A stretch of 64,000 nt of DNA from Ampullaceana balthica (Eukaryota > Mollusca > Gastropoda > Lymnaeidae), in assembly GCA_944989445.1 (NCBI GenBank), contig CALYLW010000043.1:2108501-2172500 (forward strand), read 5' to 3'. This document shows positions 1 through 12,500 of the stretch, piece after piece. The translations under genes and the position numbers were made by a program. The notes below the pieces were generated by a model. The model made no database searches, had not been told where the DNA came from, and was given only the letters and a program-made list of their open reading frames with translations. Numbering within the stretch: position 1 is the stretch's first letter; every line of letters starts with the position of its first letter.

Positions 1-100
1 GGTTTTCCTGGTTTCTTCAGGCGACCCTTTCCACGCCCGAATTCCGGACGGAAGCTCCTTCTATACTGAAGATTATTGCATCCTACGCTTATCTATTTAG
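1..100 (-). mobile_element. GATAA-tail LINE 3' end, rearranged remnant
   Basis: The first hundred bases share two blocks with the 3' region of the LINE at 13223-14195: a block around 32-51 (CCACGCCCGAATTCCGGACG) and a block around 54-95 (CTCCTTCTATACTGAAGATT and onwards). In the longer LINE copy these blocks are separated and in the other order, so this copy is rearranged or deleted. There is no coding capacity. Confidence 0.5.
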
Positions 101-1491
101 CCTCAATGTCGTTGGGGAGGATGGGGTTGTAAGAACGAATAGTTAAATTCCTTTCGATGTTATTACAAGTGCGTGACTGACGAAAAAAATGCGCCGAAAG
201 AATTGTTTCCAAACTGGAGCTTTGCCACGAAAAGTCAATCATTTCAAATAGCACATACTTATAACAACTATTGTGCTCATCCGATTGGCAAAGCCATTGT
301 ATGGGGAAAATGTTGAGCATATGGAATTTTAAAAACTTGTAATATTTAGGGTGGGGTCCGTCGGTTTAAAGAGGGCAGAGGCTTGTTTACTTCGAAAGTA
401 TGACACTGAAATCCAAGACCAGGGTGTTCTGCGATAAATCGGGAAAGTTTAATCTTTTAATTGTTTTTAGAAAAATAGTAATTTTGATAATTCAAAAATA
501 ATTTCATTTGACGTTGATGAGCATTGATGTGTATTTGTATTACATTTTTTTTTGTCGTTAAATGTCTTAAAATTATTTTAAAAAATGATTATTTTGTACA
601 AACAAGTGAACAAACCAATTAAAATACTAAATACTATTGGAGATCCCGTTTGAGTGGGTTAAAAATACTTGGAGAAGGTATGGATGATGAAATGATCCTT
701 AAAATTAATATAAGGGAAAGATGCTATCTTTAAAAAAAAACGTCCTTATAACTACTAGTAAATATGTGTGAACGGTTACATGCATTGAACTTGAACTAGT
801 TTTCTCCCAATAAATAACGAAGGGGGATTCCCCTAAAATCATTACTTGTCAACATAACTAAAGACTCAAAAGTTTTAAGACAACAATCAACAGCCGTATT
901 TCTGTTTCACTAACTTCACTAGACAAAAATGTGAGTCCAAGTAAATTTTGATGTTACTGAAGTGAATCAGTAAGTCAGCATTTTTGTTTATATATACAGA
1001 AACAGATGTTTCAACATTAACAATTAATATATTAATTATTAATTTTTAAAAAAAGTTATAAAAAAGCAGTCTTAGCCTCAGTGCCCTCGGTCTCAGCCTT
1101 CTTAAATTACTACCACGACTAGATCTATAATAGATTATAATTTTAAAGGTCATTAAAGGATAATATAATATATAGTATTAAATAGGCATAGGCTTTATTT
1201 TATAATTTTAAAAAATAATATATTTTATTATATTGTACCAAAACACCCTAAGTCAACTTCAAGTATGAACTCAGGATTAAGGGACCTGAATACTACATGA
1301 CTACATCAACTGACAACAACATGGTCCATGGTATGTCACAGTTCTATAGGCCTATGCTCTTTCTTGCTATTTTTACTTATTGTCGTAACTTTGTAGTTAT
1401 TAACTTTTTAGGATTAACTTTTGTTTATATTATTACTATTCCAGATTATATCTATGTACTACATATATGTAGAAAAGTATTACATTACTAG
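101..1491. other. AT-rich stretch, no gene seen
   Basis: Open frames here are short and carry no recognisable protein pattern. The stretch holds A/T runs and low-complexity sequence. I see no splice-bounded exon. Confidence 0.5.
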
Positions 1492-1976
1492 CAATGTTTC
1501 CTCTAAGGTTCATTGGTCCATGTCCCATGTGCAAAGTACGCGGTGGGACGCGGTGGTCGAGTGGCAGTGCACTGGACTGTCGTACCGATGGTCACGGGTT
1601 CGAATCCGTGTGAAGGCAAGGGTTTGTTCCCGGGGCCTCGGGCGTCCCTGAGTCACCCCGCTCCGAATGGGTACCTAACACTACATGAAGTTAGGCGGCT
1701 GGGTAATGCGTGGAACCCACAAAGCCGTGGCCTGTGAATGCTGCATCACTTGCCAACAGATCATCTGTCATGGTCTGTGGACGCAACTATCTTCTGCATA
1801 GAAGGAGCGTCTGTATAGATAAGAAGAAGAAGTAAAAAAAGTCATGTGCAAAGTTGCACAGCATCCATTGTTTGTGCAAACTTTTTACAAATTTGCTGTG
1901 CGGTAACTCTAAACTGCTGCATGGCGTCAGTCAGATATTTGCGCTGCGCGCAGCGCGCAGCTTAAGGGGAACATTG
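1492..1976 (-). mobile_element. CAATGTTCCC-family MITE (hAT-like), copy 1, split by a SINE
   Basis: It starts CAATGTTTCCTCTAAGG and ends AAGGGGAACATTG. It is an inverted copy of the repeats at 11899, 15685 and 31761, sharing the internal words TTGCACAGCATCCATT and AAATTTGCTGTGCGG. Flanking octamers are ATTACTAG and AGTACTAG, a one-mismatch 8-bp target duplication as expected for hAT elements. A SINE of about 306 bp has inserted at 1537-1842. No coding capacity. Confidence 0.8.
1537..1842 (+). mobile_element. tRNA-derived SINE with LINE-like 3' tail
   Basis: The head has RNA polymerase III promoter elements: an A-box-like GTGGTCGAGTGGCAGTGCAC and a B-box-like GGTTCGAATCC at about 1608. The 3' part, from about 1780, reads GGACGCAACTATCTTCTGCA, then AGAAGGAGCGTCTGTATAGA and an AAG-rich tail, matching the 3' end of the LINE at 13223-14195 on the other strand. 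CATGTGCAAAG is repeated at 1526-1536 and 1843-1853, a perfect 11-bp target duplication inside the MITE. Confidence 0.85.
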
Positions 1977-2132
1977 AGTACTAGAGTGGATTTATTATTA
2001 ATTTTTCCTGTAAATTATAATTTTTAAAAACACCATACTGCTTGCACAACAGTGAAAGTTAAACAGATGAGATTGGTCTTGTCAGATTTCTTAATACATG
2101 TTAATCTTATTCTTGCAAATTAAAGTTAACTA

Positions 2133-2400
2133 GATACAATCCTCGGGCGTAGCATACTTCACAGACTTGCTCATAGATAATGCAAAGAAAGGGGGGAAAG
2201 AACGGACACAAACATCAGCACAAAGAAATGAGAACAACGCGAGTGAACGTCGGGGGGACCGCCGACCCATGCAAGCATTGTTGGTCTCAAGACATGCGCA
2301 CTGCGGTTGAGCTACATGCCCCCCCACCCTGCACCACCCTTCCTTTCAAACTATAAACTGTGATTGGGCGACCCTAGAGAGGTTTGTAATTTAGGCTTGT
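2133..2400 (-). repeat. tRNA-like dispersed repeat, copy A
   Basis: This shares a mosaic of words with 55548-55790, including GATACAA(T/C)CCTC, ACTTGCTCAT, GACATGCGCACTGCGGTTG and AAACTGTGATTG. On the minus strand it contains GTAGCTCAACCGCAGTGCG, which looks like a tRNA D-arm/A box. It is probably an old SINE or tRNA-associated repeat. The opposite-strand open frame has no protein-like character. Confidence 0.5.
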
Positions 2401-2763
2401 CTATGTACTCTAAGGAGCATAGTCTAAAATGAACAGTGTTGAGGTATGAAAATATATTTGTTTGCATATCCAATGATTTCATGCAACATACCAATACACT
2501 AAATATTTGTATTTAAATTACTGGTACTGAAATGTTATGGAAGATATTCAGAAAATCATTTTAGTAAAACAAAAATGTTTAAGGTCATGTTTTCTATGAG
2601 ACTTAATTCAATAGTATAAATACCCAATATTATGAGAAAAAAGGTATTATTAAGTCCATATTACCTGGTTCCATGACAAAACGACAAGGTCTCATAGAAG
2701 CAACGTAGATCACTGTAGAACCCCCTAATGAATTCCCCGTGACTAGGTCACTTTAAACATAGA

Positions 2764-3060
2764 CTAAGGGTGTCAGACTCAATAGCTCAGCGGCCAAAAC
2801 TAAAAACACTCTTCAGTCAAAATAATTGCCTTTTTTTTTGTTGCTGTCCCATTTTGAACTGTTGTTGTGAGCTTGTCGTTTTGTCATTTGTCGTTTTGTC
2901 ACCTTGTCATTTTGTGTCAGTTGTCCTTTTGTCACCTTGTCGCTTTGTCTGGTTACCATATTACCAATTATTCAGATATAGTAGCAATGCAGGGATATTT
3001 TCTTTGATTTGGCATCAAGTCATGAAGAAAGATTTTCAGGGTTTAATCAGTTGATCTGCT
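2764..3060 (+). mobile_element. hAT end fragment
   Basis: The sequence begins AAGGGTGTCAGACTCAATAG and continues GGCCAAAACTAAAAACACTC. It matches the left end of the hAT element at 5172 (CAGGGGTGTCGAACTCAAGG, then GGCCAAAACTGAAAACAC). I found no matching right end, so this is a solo or truncated end. The internal GTC/TTTTGTC-rich run is low complexity, and the open frame over it is probably chance. Confidence 0.45.
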
Positions 3061-3272
3061 TCTCTGTATCTGTAGTTCATACTAACTTAGGAAAAAAGTT
3101 TTATGGTCTTAACTGTTGGGTTCTTAAATCATGTAATTGTTATAATTCTTAATGCTCTGACCTTTCTCTATTTTTATCCTTAGATTTTTGCATTATCAAG
3201 TGAAATATGCTTCCCTGAAATACTTCACTTAAAGCTGATGCCATATAATAGATTTGATCAAATATTTGATCC

Positions 3273-3579
3273 ATGGCTCAAGCCAAGCATTGTCATTCAA
3301 GGGATAATCAAGAAATAAAAATGCATTATGATATGTTAATAGCTGATCGCTTCAACATCAATATTTCATTGGATTATCGAGAACACTCTGCTGAAGCAAT
3401 TGCAAGAATTATAACTGTAATCTCTACATCACAAAATGGGACAGATGTAGAATTAAAAATTTTGAAAAAGAATAATGAAATTTCATTTGTGCGATACAAT
3501 TTACCTGCACTAAAAATAGATGAATTAAAAAATATTGATCTGGATATCTACCACAAACCTGATGAGGTTAACAGAGCAG
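3273..3579 (+). CDS. Exon 1, first copy of the duplicated domain
   Basis: This encodes 102 codons plus one base. From about residue 17 it reads HYDMLIADRFNINISLDYRE, followed by a beta-rich stretch with VELKILKKNNEISFVRYNL. The 3' border is GAGCAG/GTATTT, phase 1. The exon aligns along its length with the second half of exon 2, including the charged linker after the domain (HKPDEVNRAG versus PAEHRRG). Confidence 0.65.
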
Positions 3580-6500
3580 GTATTTGAATATTTATATGGA
3601 TTGCATCCATCCATCCATCAACTATTAAATTATTTTAGCCAATACTTATTGATCAAGAAATTTTTGGTTAGTTAAAATGACTCTTTTGTTATTGAAATAT
3701 GTTTGAGATTACGTATCACTTATCATAACTTTCCCAAGTAAACAAAATTCCTAGCTGAGACCCCAAAATTAATGCTTACTCTGTATATTCAGTATCTTAA
3801 GTCCTGTTTTTATAAGGCAATTTCTGTTTAACTTGAAAGTAAGAGACTGGAAATTATATGAGATCTTGCACAGTGTAGCTAAAAGCCCATTGAAACAGAC
3901 ATCAGTCCATCCAGGCAACTATACCTTGGGAGGGGTAAACAGCCTGGGCACTCACCTAAAAAAATACAAATATCAATTATCTTAAAATTGATGTGGTCTA
4001 ATTCGTAAGTGAAGCTCAGAGTAGAATTGAAATATTTTGTATGTAAATTCTAATTTAATTTACTTTATTGTTGTGCATTTAATTTGAGTTCGGGTTGACA
4101 TACAAGTTGTTATTATTGATTAATTATTGTGTATAACATTCTACATGTAATTATTTCAGAATCATTCCTTCAATGGCCAGTGCTTAAAAGAAATATCAAA
4201 GCACATGAATCAAGTTTAACAACTTACACTGCACTTATGTTTGTAATTGACGTTGAGCAAGAAATAATCAGGGGAAATAGGAGACAAAAACAGAGCATCT
4301 TTTATTTTCATTCAAACTGTAATAATTCTTCTTTGCATTGTTTTTATTTACCATACATAAAATAATTCAAAAACATTTTCTTTCATTTATATAAATGTCC
4401 AGATATTTAAGTAAGATATCATTTTTTTCAAAATTGAAAACAAACACTTCATATTTTAAAAATGTAAAACATCTAACACATTTTAGTTTTTTAAGGCAAT
4501 GATTTAACTAATTTGATTCTTACCAAAAGATTATGCATAATCTGATCCTTAGTCTTGGTGTGAATATTTCAATATAATGAACATCAGTCCTTGATCTTTA
4601 TTTTTATCCTCTGATTCTAATTCACAGCTCCACCAAAGCAGCGGATAAATGAAGAACTTATGGAAACTAGTTTATTAAATGATGAAACAACGCCAGTTTC
4701 TCCAACATTAAAACTTGCATCACTTACTTGGAGGCCTTCAGATTTCCTACCGGAACCATGTTCTGATAGAAGATTGCTACCTCCTTGTGATCTCTCAGTC
4801 CAGCTATTGAATAAAGCTGCACATCAAGTGAACCTGACATATGGATTGTTGCTGGCCGACCACTATCAGCTCAACATTTCTGCTAAGTTTATGAACAATT
4901 CCGAAGAGGCTGTCGTGAGGGTTCTCACTCGAATCGAAACAACTTCCCTGGGGTCTGAAGTTGACATTCATTTTCAAAAAAGAAATGGTCAGATTTCATT
5001 TGTGAGATTTGAGATAAAAGACTTACATACAGCTGAGTTTCAAGACTGTGAGGTAGACATTAAATATGATTTTCCTGCAGAACACAGAAGAGGTAATAGT
5101 ATGGAAATGTATGTGATTGAATGTGCAAAATTATTTGATCTAACTGAAGGATTTAAACATTAGTTCTAAAGCAGGGGTGTCGAACTCAAGGGCTCTTAAG
5201 GCCAAAACTGAAAACACATGGAGGGTGGAGGGCAAAACAGGATAACATTCAATAGCAGAAATATTAACTTTAAATATTTAAAAAAAACGTTAAAGTAACT
5301 TAAAACAGAAAAAAGATTTAAATTTAATAATAAAAAATCCTTGACATATCTGTTTTTGCTGTCATGTTAATTTGGCATAGCTGGATGTTTGGCAACTTTT
5401 CTTGGCTAAAAGTTCGTTTACAGTATATCAAGAGTAATATTCTGTGTCATTGAGATTCTCATGTTGGATTACAAGTATTCATCAGTGACACGACTCCTTT
5501 GTGATGGTTTGTTAACCTTCCTTACATAAAACAGCTGCACACACATGTGCTTCCGAACAGGCTCATGGTTCAAGTCCCTTGTAGAGGAAGCCAGGGTATG
5601 TCTTCGGGAATGAAACAAGTGAACTCTGCAGGCCCCACAGTGTCGTAATTTGCCATTACTTTGCTGCTCTATTAGCTCCACCTGAAAATGTACTAGTGCA
5701 ATTTCCACATCTATTGCAAATGGGTTATGAAAAAGCTTCAAGTTTCCCTTCTTAGCTTTAAATTGAAATATTAGCTAGGTCAGGACTCCCCAGCATCCAC
5801 ACTAGCCTCATGCAAAGCCAATTACGCTGGGCGGGGCATGTAGTGCGCATGCCCAACCATCGCCTCCCCAAGAGGCTCTTCTATGGTGAGCTTACAGAAG
5901 GGTATAGAGCACGCAGAGGTCCACGTAAGCGCTACAAGGATGCACTTAAAACTGCTCTGAAGGCCTTCGACATCGGACATGATGCAGCCAGTAACCGAGC
6001 CCACTGGCGCTCTATGATATGGAATGGCGCAGCTGTCTGTGAGGATAATAGACAACAGGCTGCCAAGTTAAAACGTCAAGCCGGAAAGGACAGTATCCAA
6101 AACCCTCCTGATGGGACCGCATCCATCTCTTGTCCGACATGCGGACGCCTTTTTCGTGCCAGAATAGGGTTAATAAGCCACCAGAGGCCCAGCAAATATG
6201 ATGAGAGTGGTCATCGTCGACCACGACGGACGAACAACAACAACAGCTTTTAATTGACTAAATCACCTTGTGAATTCAGCGTGAAGTAAGCTAAGTTTTT
6301 CAGCAAAATTTGGTTTGGCAAACAAAAAAGGGCTGACTTGATTCAACATTGCTTGACAGCTAGAAAAGTGAGACAAATTACAATGGTGCATGTGTCCCCC
6401 ATAAGAGCAGTGTCTCTTAAAATACCTACACCGCAAATTGCATATCAGTAATCAAGTGGTCACGTTCCCGAAGTTGTGGGTTCAAGTCATTGAGATGTGT

Positions 6501-9500
6501 GGTTATGTCAGACAGTTATGCCTACTCCACATCTCTATTTTTTATCCCCAAAAATCCGTGGAGTCTTTTCCATTGCTGTCAATGATTTGAAAAATTTCTT
6601 TGATTAAATGGAAAAATCTACTGTGAGCTTTTCCCCAACTTAGCCACCACACTTCTATATAATAAGGCCTCGTGGGCCAGAAATTTGTATTGTGGGTCAT
6701 ATGTGGTTTGTAGGCCTTGAGTTTGACACATGTGTTTTAATGTGATGAAATTAAGCACTTATATTTAAAGTAATCCTACATTTATTAAGTTTTTTTTTAA
6801 AGCTTATTTTTAAACACATACTGGTTATTAAAATAAGAAGAAACAGCGCAAGCAAACTTTATTATATATAACTAGCAGACCTGTTGTGCGTTGCAACGAT
6901 CTCAGTAAAAATGAATAAATTTAAAGAAGTGGTATGCAGACGCCGATGTAAGATTGAGAATTGGCAAAGCAAGAACAACATTTAAACAGCTAAAAAAAGT
7001 TTGTAGCTGCGGCTACATCAACTTGACTCTCCATACCAAGGTCAGGATATTCAACACCACAGTAAAGCCTGTCTTGCTGTATGGAGCAGAAACATGGCAA
7101 ATAACAGCAGCCATTTCAAAAAAGCTTCAAACTTTTATAAACACATGTCTCCGAACAATTCTCCGAATCCGCTGGCCCAATGTCATCATCAACGAGGACC
7201 TCTGGTAACGCACACAACAAGAGCCAGTGGAAGAGCTAAAATGCCAGCGCAGATGGAGATGGATTGACTACACTCTCAGAAAGCCTACATCCAGCATTGT
7301 GAGACAAGCCCTCACTTGTAACCCCCAAGGCAAGAGGAAAAGCGGTCGTCCCAAAATGACCTGGAGAAGGGAACTGGAGGCAGACGCCAAAATGAGCGGG
7401 CACAGCTGGGGACAGTTAGAGAGATTGGCACAGGACCGGGATGCCTGGAGAGCCTTTGTTCAGGGCCTATGCCACAGATGGGACGATGGGCGATGATGAT
7501 GATGAATGAGTGGTATATTTTAAAAACAATTATGCCAGAACCTTCACGAAAGTGTGCAAACAAATTTCCAAGTTTCATAGCAAACGGATATATAAATTAA
7601 TACTTAAAAAGCTTACAAAAGAAGAAACGATATTAAGGGCCCCGGCCCCAAAATGGGTGATAAATCAATTTTTTATTGCCATTGTACTCAAGCTATATTT
7701 CTCAATATCGTGTAAAATTGAATAGGGAATACAATTATTAACGTTCATTAAAAATGACATTTGGGGCCCCCAGCTCTGAGGGAATGGACCTTAGGAGTTC
7801 AGTGTCCTATAGTAATTTAATATAGGCTCTTAAGTTTTTAAATACTAAGTTTGGTCAAAATCCAGTTATTTTCTCATTATCTAACGCTGAAACTAATTTT
7901 TATATAGCTAATATAGAGAAAAAAATGACATTATGGGGCCCCGGTGTAACAGGCCAGATTAAACCCCTGACCAGAATATACCCGGGTATAATCTTGCCTA
8001 GGCCAGAATATACCCCCTCAGGCCAGAATATACCCCTTTGACAACATGGGATTATATAGTAAAAAATTGATGAATGACATTTTAGGCTTTCTCTTCATAT
8101 TTTAGCTCTGTCATAGAAGTTAAATTCTTTTCTTAAGTAGCAAAATTGTTTTAATTAAAATAAAATAATAATTATAAAATATGCTACGATGAATAAAAGG
8201 AGCATTACATTTTATTTGAAAATGATGACATCATTGTCTCATTTTAAAAATATGATATCTTATATAATTTCGACAATTCAAGATCAAAAGTTACAGTCTA
8301 TGCAAATATATATGGAATCAGCGTTTTTCTTTTTTTCATTTAACATTAACTTAACCAAGCACTACATGATTTTTTTAAAACAATAATTTAGGAGTGGTTA
8401 TATTTGTTGCTTTTCTTGTGTGCAAACACTTTGGATTCCTTAACCTTATCTTATCTTATCATTTAAAGACGCTCTTTCTATACAAAAGATTATTACGTCC
8501 AACGCTTATCATTGGTTTAGGTCTAGTCTAGCATTTTTATTGACATTGTCCAAATAAGTTAATGGTAAAACTGTTCCATCTACCGCAGGCCTGAGATCCT
8601 TAGGTAGCTTGGCTTTCTGTCCATACATAATTTCAAAAGGAGTGCACCTGGTTGAGGCATGTTCAGATGTGGTATGCACTGGTATATTGTTCAGTGGTGA
8701 CGTCTTCTTGCTGGTTTTTGGCTTTAAGGCAAAACATTTTCGACAGGCTTTGATATATTTATGAACGTCATTCTTCATTCTTTTCCAATAACATTGTTCA
8801 CAGATTGTGGCTGCCTTATCTCTGCCAAAATGCCCACCAAAATTTGGGTTGACATGAAACGTCTTCAGGATATTTGGCAGGCGACTTTTATTGAGAACTT
8901 CCTTTTCACCATGGTAAATCATCAATCCCTTCTTTTTTTTTGCTTCAAAAGGCTTTGCTGTTTGTCCAAATTGTTGCTTGGCATTTGACCGTTTCTCTGA
9001 AAGTTAGTCATGGATCCACTGGTGGTACTTAACTTTCGTTGTAGAGTAGAATTGTAAAAGCTGATCATACAGTTGGTCTTCCATGGTTGACAAAGTTTGC
9101 GCTCTAGTCGTTTTGGAGTTTATATTAAAGTGACCAAAAAAATGTGTTTTTAAAGTTGCGAAATCCGATTCGTCAACTCTGTAAAGATTGGCCTAATCCA
9201 GTAAGGACTAAACAGCTAAAAAAAAAGTTTGTAGCTGCGGCTACATCAACTTGACTCTCCATATCAAGGTCAGGATATTCAACACCACAGTAAAGCCTGT
9301 CTTGCTGTATGGAGCAGAAACATGGCAAATAACAGCAGCCATTTCAAAAAAGCTTCAAACTTTTATAAACACATGTCTCCGAACAATTCTCCGAATCCGC
9401 TGGCCCAATGTCATCATCAACGAGGACCTCTGGTTTAATAAGCGAGGTACACGAAATAAATGTTCGCAGGCGTTTGAAAAGCTACAACTATAGTCCCCAT

Positions 9501-12500
9501 CAATCTTAAATTATTTTTTAAAAATAATCAATTGATGTATTGCTTGAATTAGTCAACTTTAAATTTTTTTTAAAATTAAATAAAACCCGCTGATTCCATC
9601 TATACTTGTGTAGACTGTAACTTAAGATAAAAAGTGACCGTCCTATCAAACATCGTAATAAAAGAAATGATTTTATTATTATTATTTTATTGTAAATAAA
9701 TCATTCTTCTTACTTAGGAAATGAGTTTAACTTCTCTAACAAAGCTAAAACTCCAATAGAAAGTCTAAATAGTCATTCATTCATTTTTTACTATATATCC
9801 TCATGTTGTCAAAGGGGTATACTCTGGCCTGGAGGGGTATATTCTGACCTAGGCCAGTTTAACCCCCGGGGTATATTCTGGCCTAGGCCAGATTATACCT
9901 AGGTATATTCTGGTCGGGGGGTTTAATCTGGCCTGTTACACCAGGCCCATTTGGTGCAAGATGTCAATTTAAAAAACCTGTTAATTTTAATTCGGTTTTT
10001 CATGGATATATTTCTCAAGATCTTTACAAAGTGAATAGGAAAAATATCTTAAACATATACGAAAAAAAGACATTCGGGGCCCCTGGCCCCGAAGAATTGA
10101 CATTAGAAGTGCAGTGCCCTTAAGTATTTTAATATGGACTACCAAGTTTTTGTATACAAAGTTTGGTTAAGATCCATTTATTTACTCAGCAGCTAACGCA
10201 TAAACTAATTTTTATATAGCTCATATAAGCAAAAAACGACATTAAGGGCCCCAGGGCCCATTCAGGGCAAGATATAAAGTTCAAAACACCTGTTCATTTC
10301 AATATGGATAATAATGGATACATTTATCATTATGTTTCAACATCGAATGGGGAATACAATCTTAAATGTTGAAGGAAAAAGGCATTTTGGGCCCCCAGCC
10401 CTGAAGGAATGGTCCCATGTGGAGCACTATAGTATTTTTAATATTGGCCGTCAAGTTTTTATATACAAATTTTAGTTAAGATCCATAAGTTTACACAGTA
10501 GCTAACGCTTAATTAATTTTTATATAGCTCATATGAGCAAAAAATGACATTATGGGCCCCCGGTGCCCTATGAGCGTTAAATTTAGAAACAAAAGTTGCC
10601 AGTTACCATCCTGGGTGCGTACTAAACAACTCCAAAAGTTTAATGACGATCTGGTGAATGGTTTAGTCAGCTATAAAGGACATACACACACACACACACA
10701 GACATACTTTCATTTTTATATATATAGATAACTTTGTGTTTAAAATTTCTACGCTTCAGAACCAAACAAAGATTATTGTTCAAATCTGTTTTGTTGTCTT
10801 GATTTTCAGGGTACAACAGCAATCATTCAACAATAAAAAATGTAAAAAAAATCTTAACCATTCCGAAATCGCACAACACATCACAGATAAAGATGGCTTA
10901 CACTTTCAGTGTCACTACTGAGGATTGCACAGAACCAAAAATTGTGTACATCTATACTAAAGGTATGTTTTTCATTTTAAGAAATTAGTATCTACTTGTT
11001 TTAATTTTTTTTAGTTATGGTCTTTTCTTCAATTATTATTATTTTTTTTTATATTTAAATAATGATTCTCTGTCCCTCACAAATTTTTTAAATATTTTAT
11101 TATTACTTTTTTTTCTTTAAAAAAAATAAAATTTTAGACCAGATTTCCCTGCCTAAGGAAGCACTAGCTACATCTGAAGATGTTAAACCTAAGACGTTTG
11201 CTATACAAGCTCCTAGACGGGCAATGACTGAAGTCCAACAATCAGCTCTTGGTAAAACAACCTTGGAACAAACAGCTGTGGATCATGCAGCAGTGAATAG
11301 CTACATTAGTAAAATTTTGGGACCTGAAAATTCTGAGCCACATGTTATAGGAGGTCTGTATTTTTAACTTACATTCCCATGTCAAATTTTTTAAAAAAAT
11401 TCACATCTTTTTGCAATTCCAACAAATTTTTAAAGTTGTATAAAGTTTACGTGGTAAGGATAGTACCTCTGACTGGTGATCAGTTATACTTCTTTATTGT
11501 ACCTCTGATTGGCGATCAGTTATACTTCTTTATTGTACCTCTGATTGGTGATCAGTTATACTTCTTTTTGGGAGGGGATAGTTGATCAACTTTGACACCA
11601 AGTAGTTTAACATGATCACTGGCCAAACTCCCAAAAAGCAACCTCGCTCTGCTTGCTGGACCGTGTGAGGGTAACCGATGGGATACAAAACTTGGTGAAG
11701 TGGACCATATCTAACCAGCATGCGAAGACTTGTTTTGGCTGCTTGCTTGCTGGATCTTGAATGACCAACTGGCAAGAAGTGCAAGCACTGTGGAGTACAA
11801 TGAGCAGTACAATACACATTGGTCATCCACTGCACCCAAATCTTGACTCATCTCGCTGCTGGACCAGATGGCTATGGGTGATAGAGTGATGTTGTAGTCA
11901 ATGTTCCCTTTAAGCTGTATGGCCACGTAGATATCTGACCAACGCCGTGCAGAAGTTTAGAATTACGGTGCAGCAAATTTGGTAAAATATTACACCAAAA
12001 AATGGATGCTGTGCAACTTTATACACTTAGAGCCTTAGAGAGAATGTTGGTTGTAGTAATGCCTAAATCTTTCTCACTAAAAAACAAATTCACAGAGCTT
12101 GTCATTCTCATCATCTGATAGATCTCCTTAATACTGCTGAAGGTGTATATAAAGAAGTTGGAGAGAAATTAAATTTTTGTAAGATGATGATGATGACGGC
12201 TTTCTTCTACACCACTCTCTATGCTAGTCCAGCATTCTTGTCAAACCATTTAATTTTTTTATTTTAATTTCAAGTTTTTCTTAAAATATTTCTGTGTTGT
12301 TATCTGTGACACTCCCTCAATGATTTGGGAAGACTGTTTTATAACATTGGTACAGCTGATTCAAAAGAGCACATGCCAAGGGACCTCTTCCAGTCCATCT
12401 ACTCTGGGACTGGGAGCTTTCAGAAGAGACAGGGCTTAGAGGACCACAGCCCTTTTAAATTTAGAGATACATATACATTAAGTCCATTCCCTCAATGAAT

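Larger units (their letters stand above)
7945..9940 (-). mobile_element. Ginger-type DNA transposon with an integrase lacking its catalytic core
   Basis: The left end starts TGTAACAGGCCAGATTAAAC and the right end is its inverse, finishing AATCTGGCCTGTTACA. Subterminal CAGAATATACC repeats extend the inverted similarity for about 150 bp. Flanks are CCGG and CCAG, a 4-bp target duplication with one mismatch. The sibling repeat unit at 10241 shows what the unoccupied site looks like. TGT-starting ends, 4-bp duplications and a Gypsy-like integrase are hallmarks of Ginger elements. The interior carries integrase remnants on the minus strand, a LINE tail and a piece of RTE, so it is a dead composite. 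Confidence 0.75.
6873..10730 (+). repeat. Composite repeat with about 310-bp tandem GGGCCCC units, interrupted by an RTE and a Ginger
   Basis: The stretch begins ACTAGCAGACCTGTTGTGCG and ends in a CACACA run followed by TTTTTATATATATAG. Between lie imperfect tandem units, each with a GGGGCCCC-type core, then AAGTTTTT(A/G)TATACAAA, GATCCA and TTTTTATATAGCT. Units start near 7757, 10075 and 10385, with a partial at 7637. Insertions at 6936-7508 (RTE) and 7945-9940 (Ginger) split them. A related GGGGCCCC block follows the decayed RTE at 57.4 kb. Family unassigned. Confidence 0.6.
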
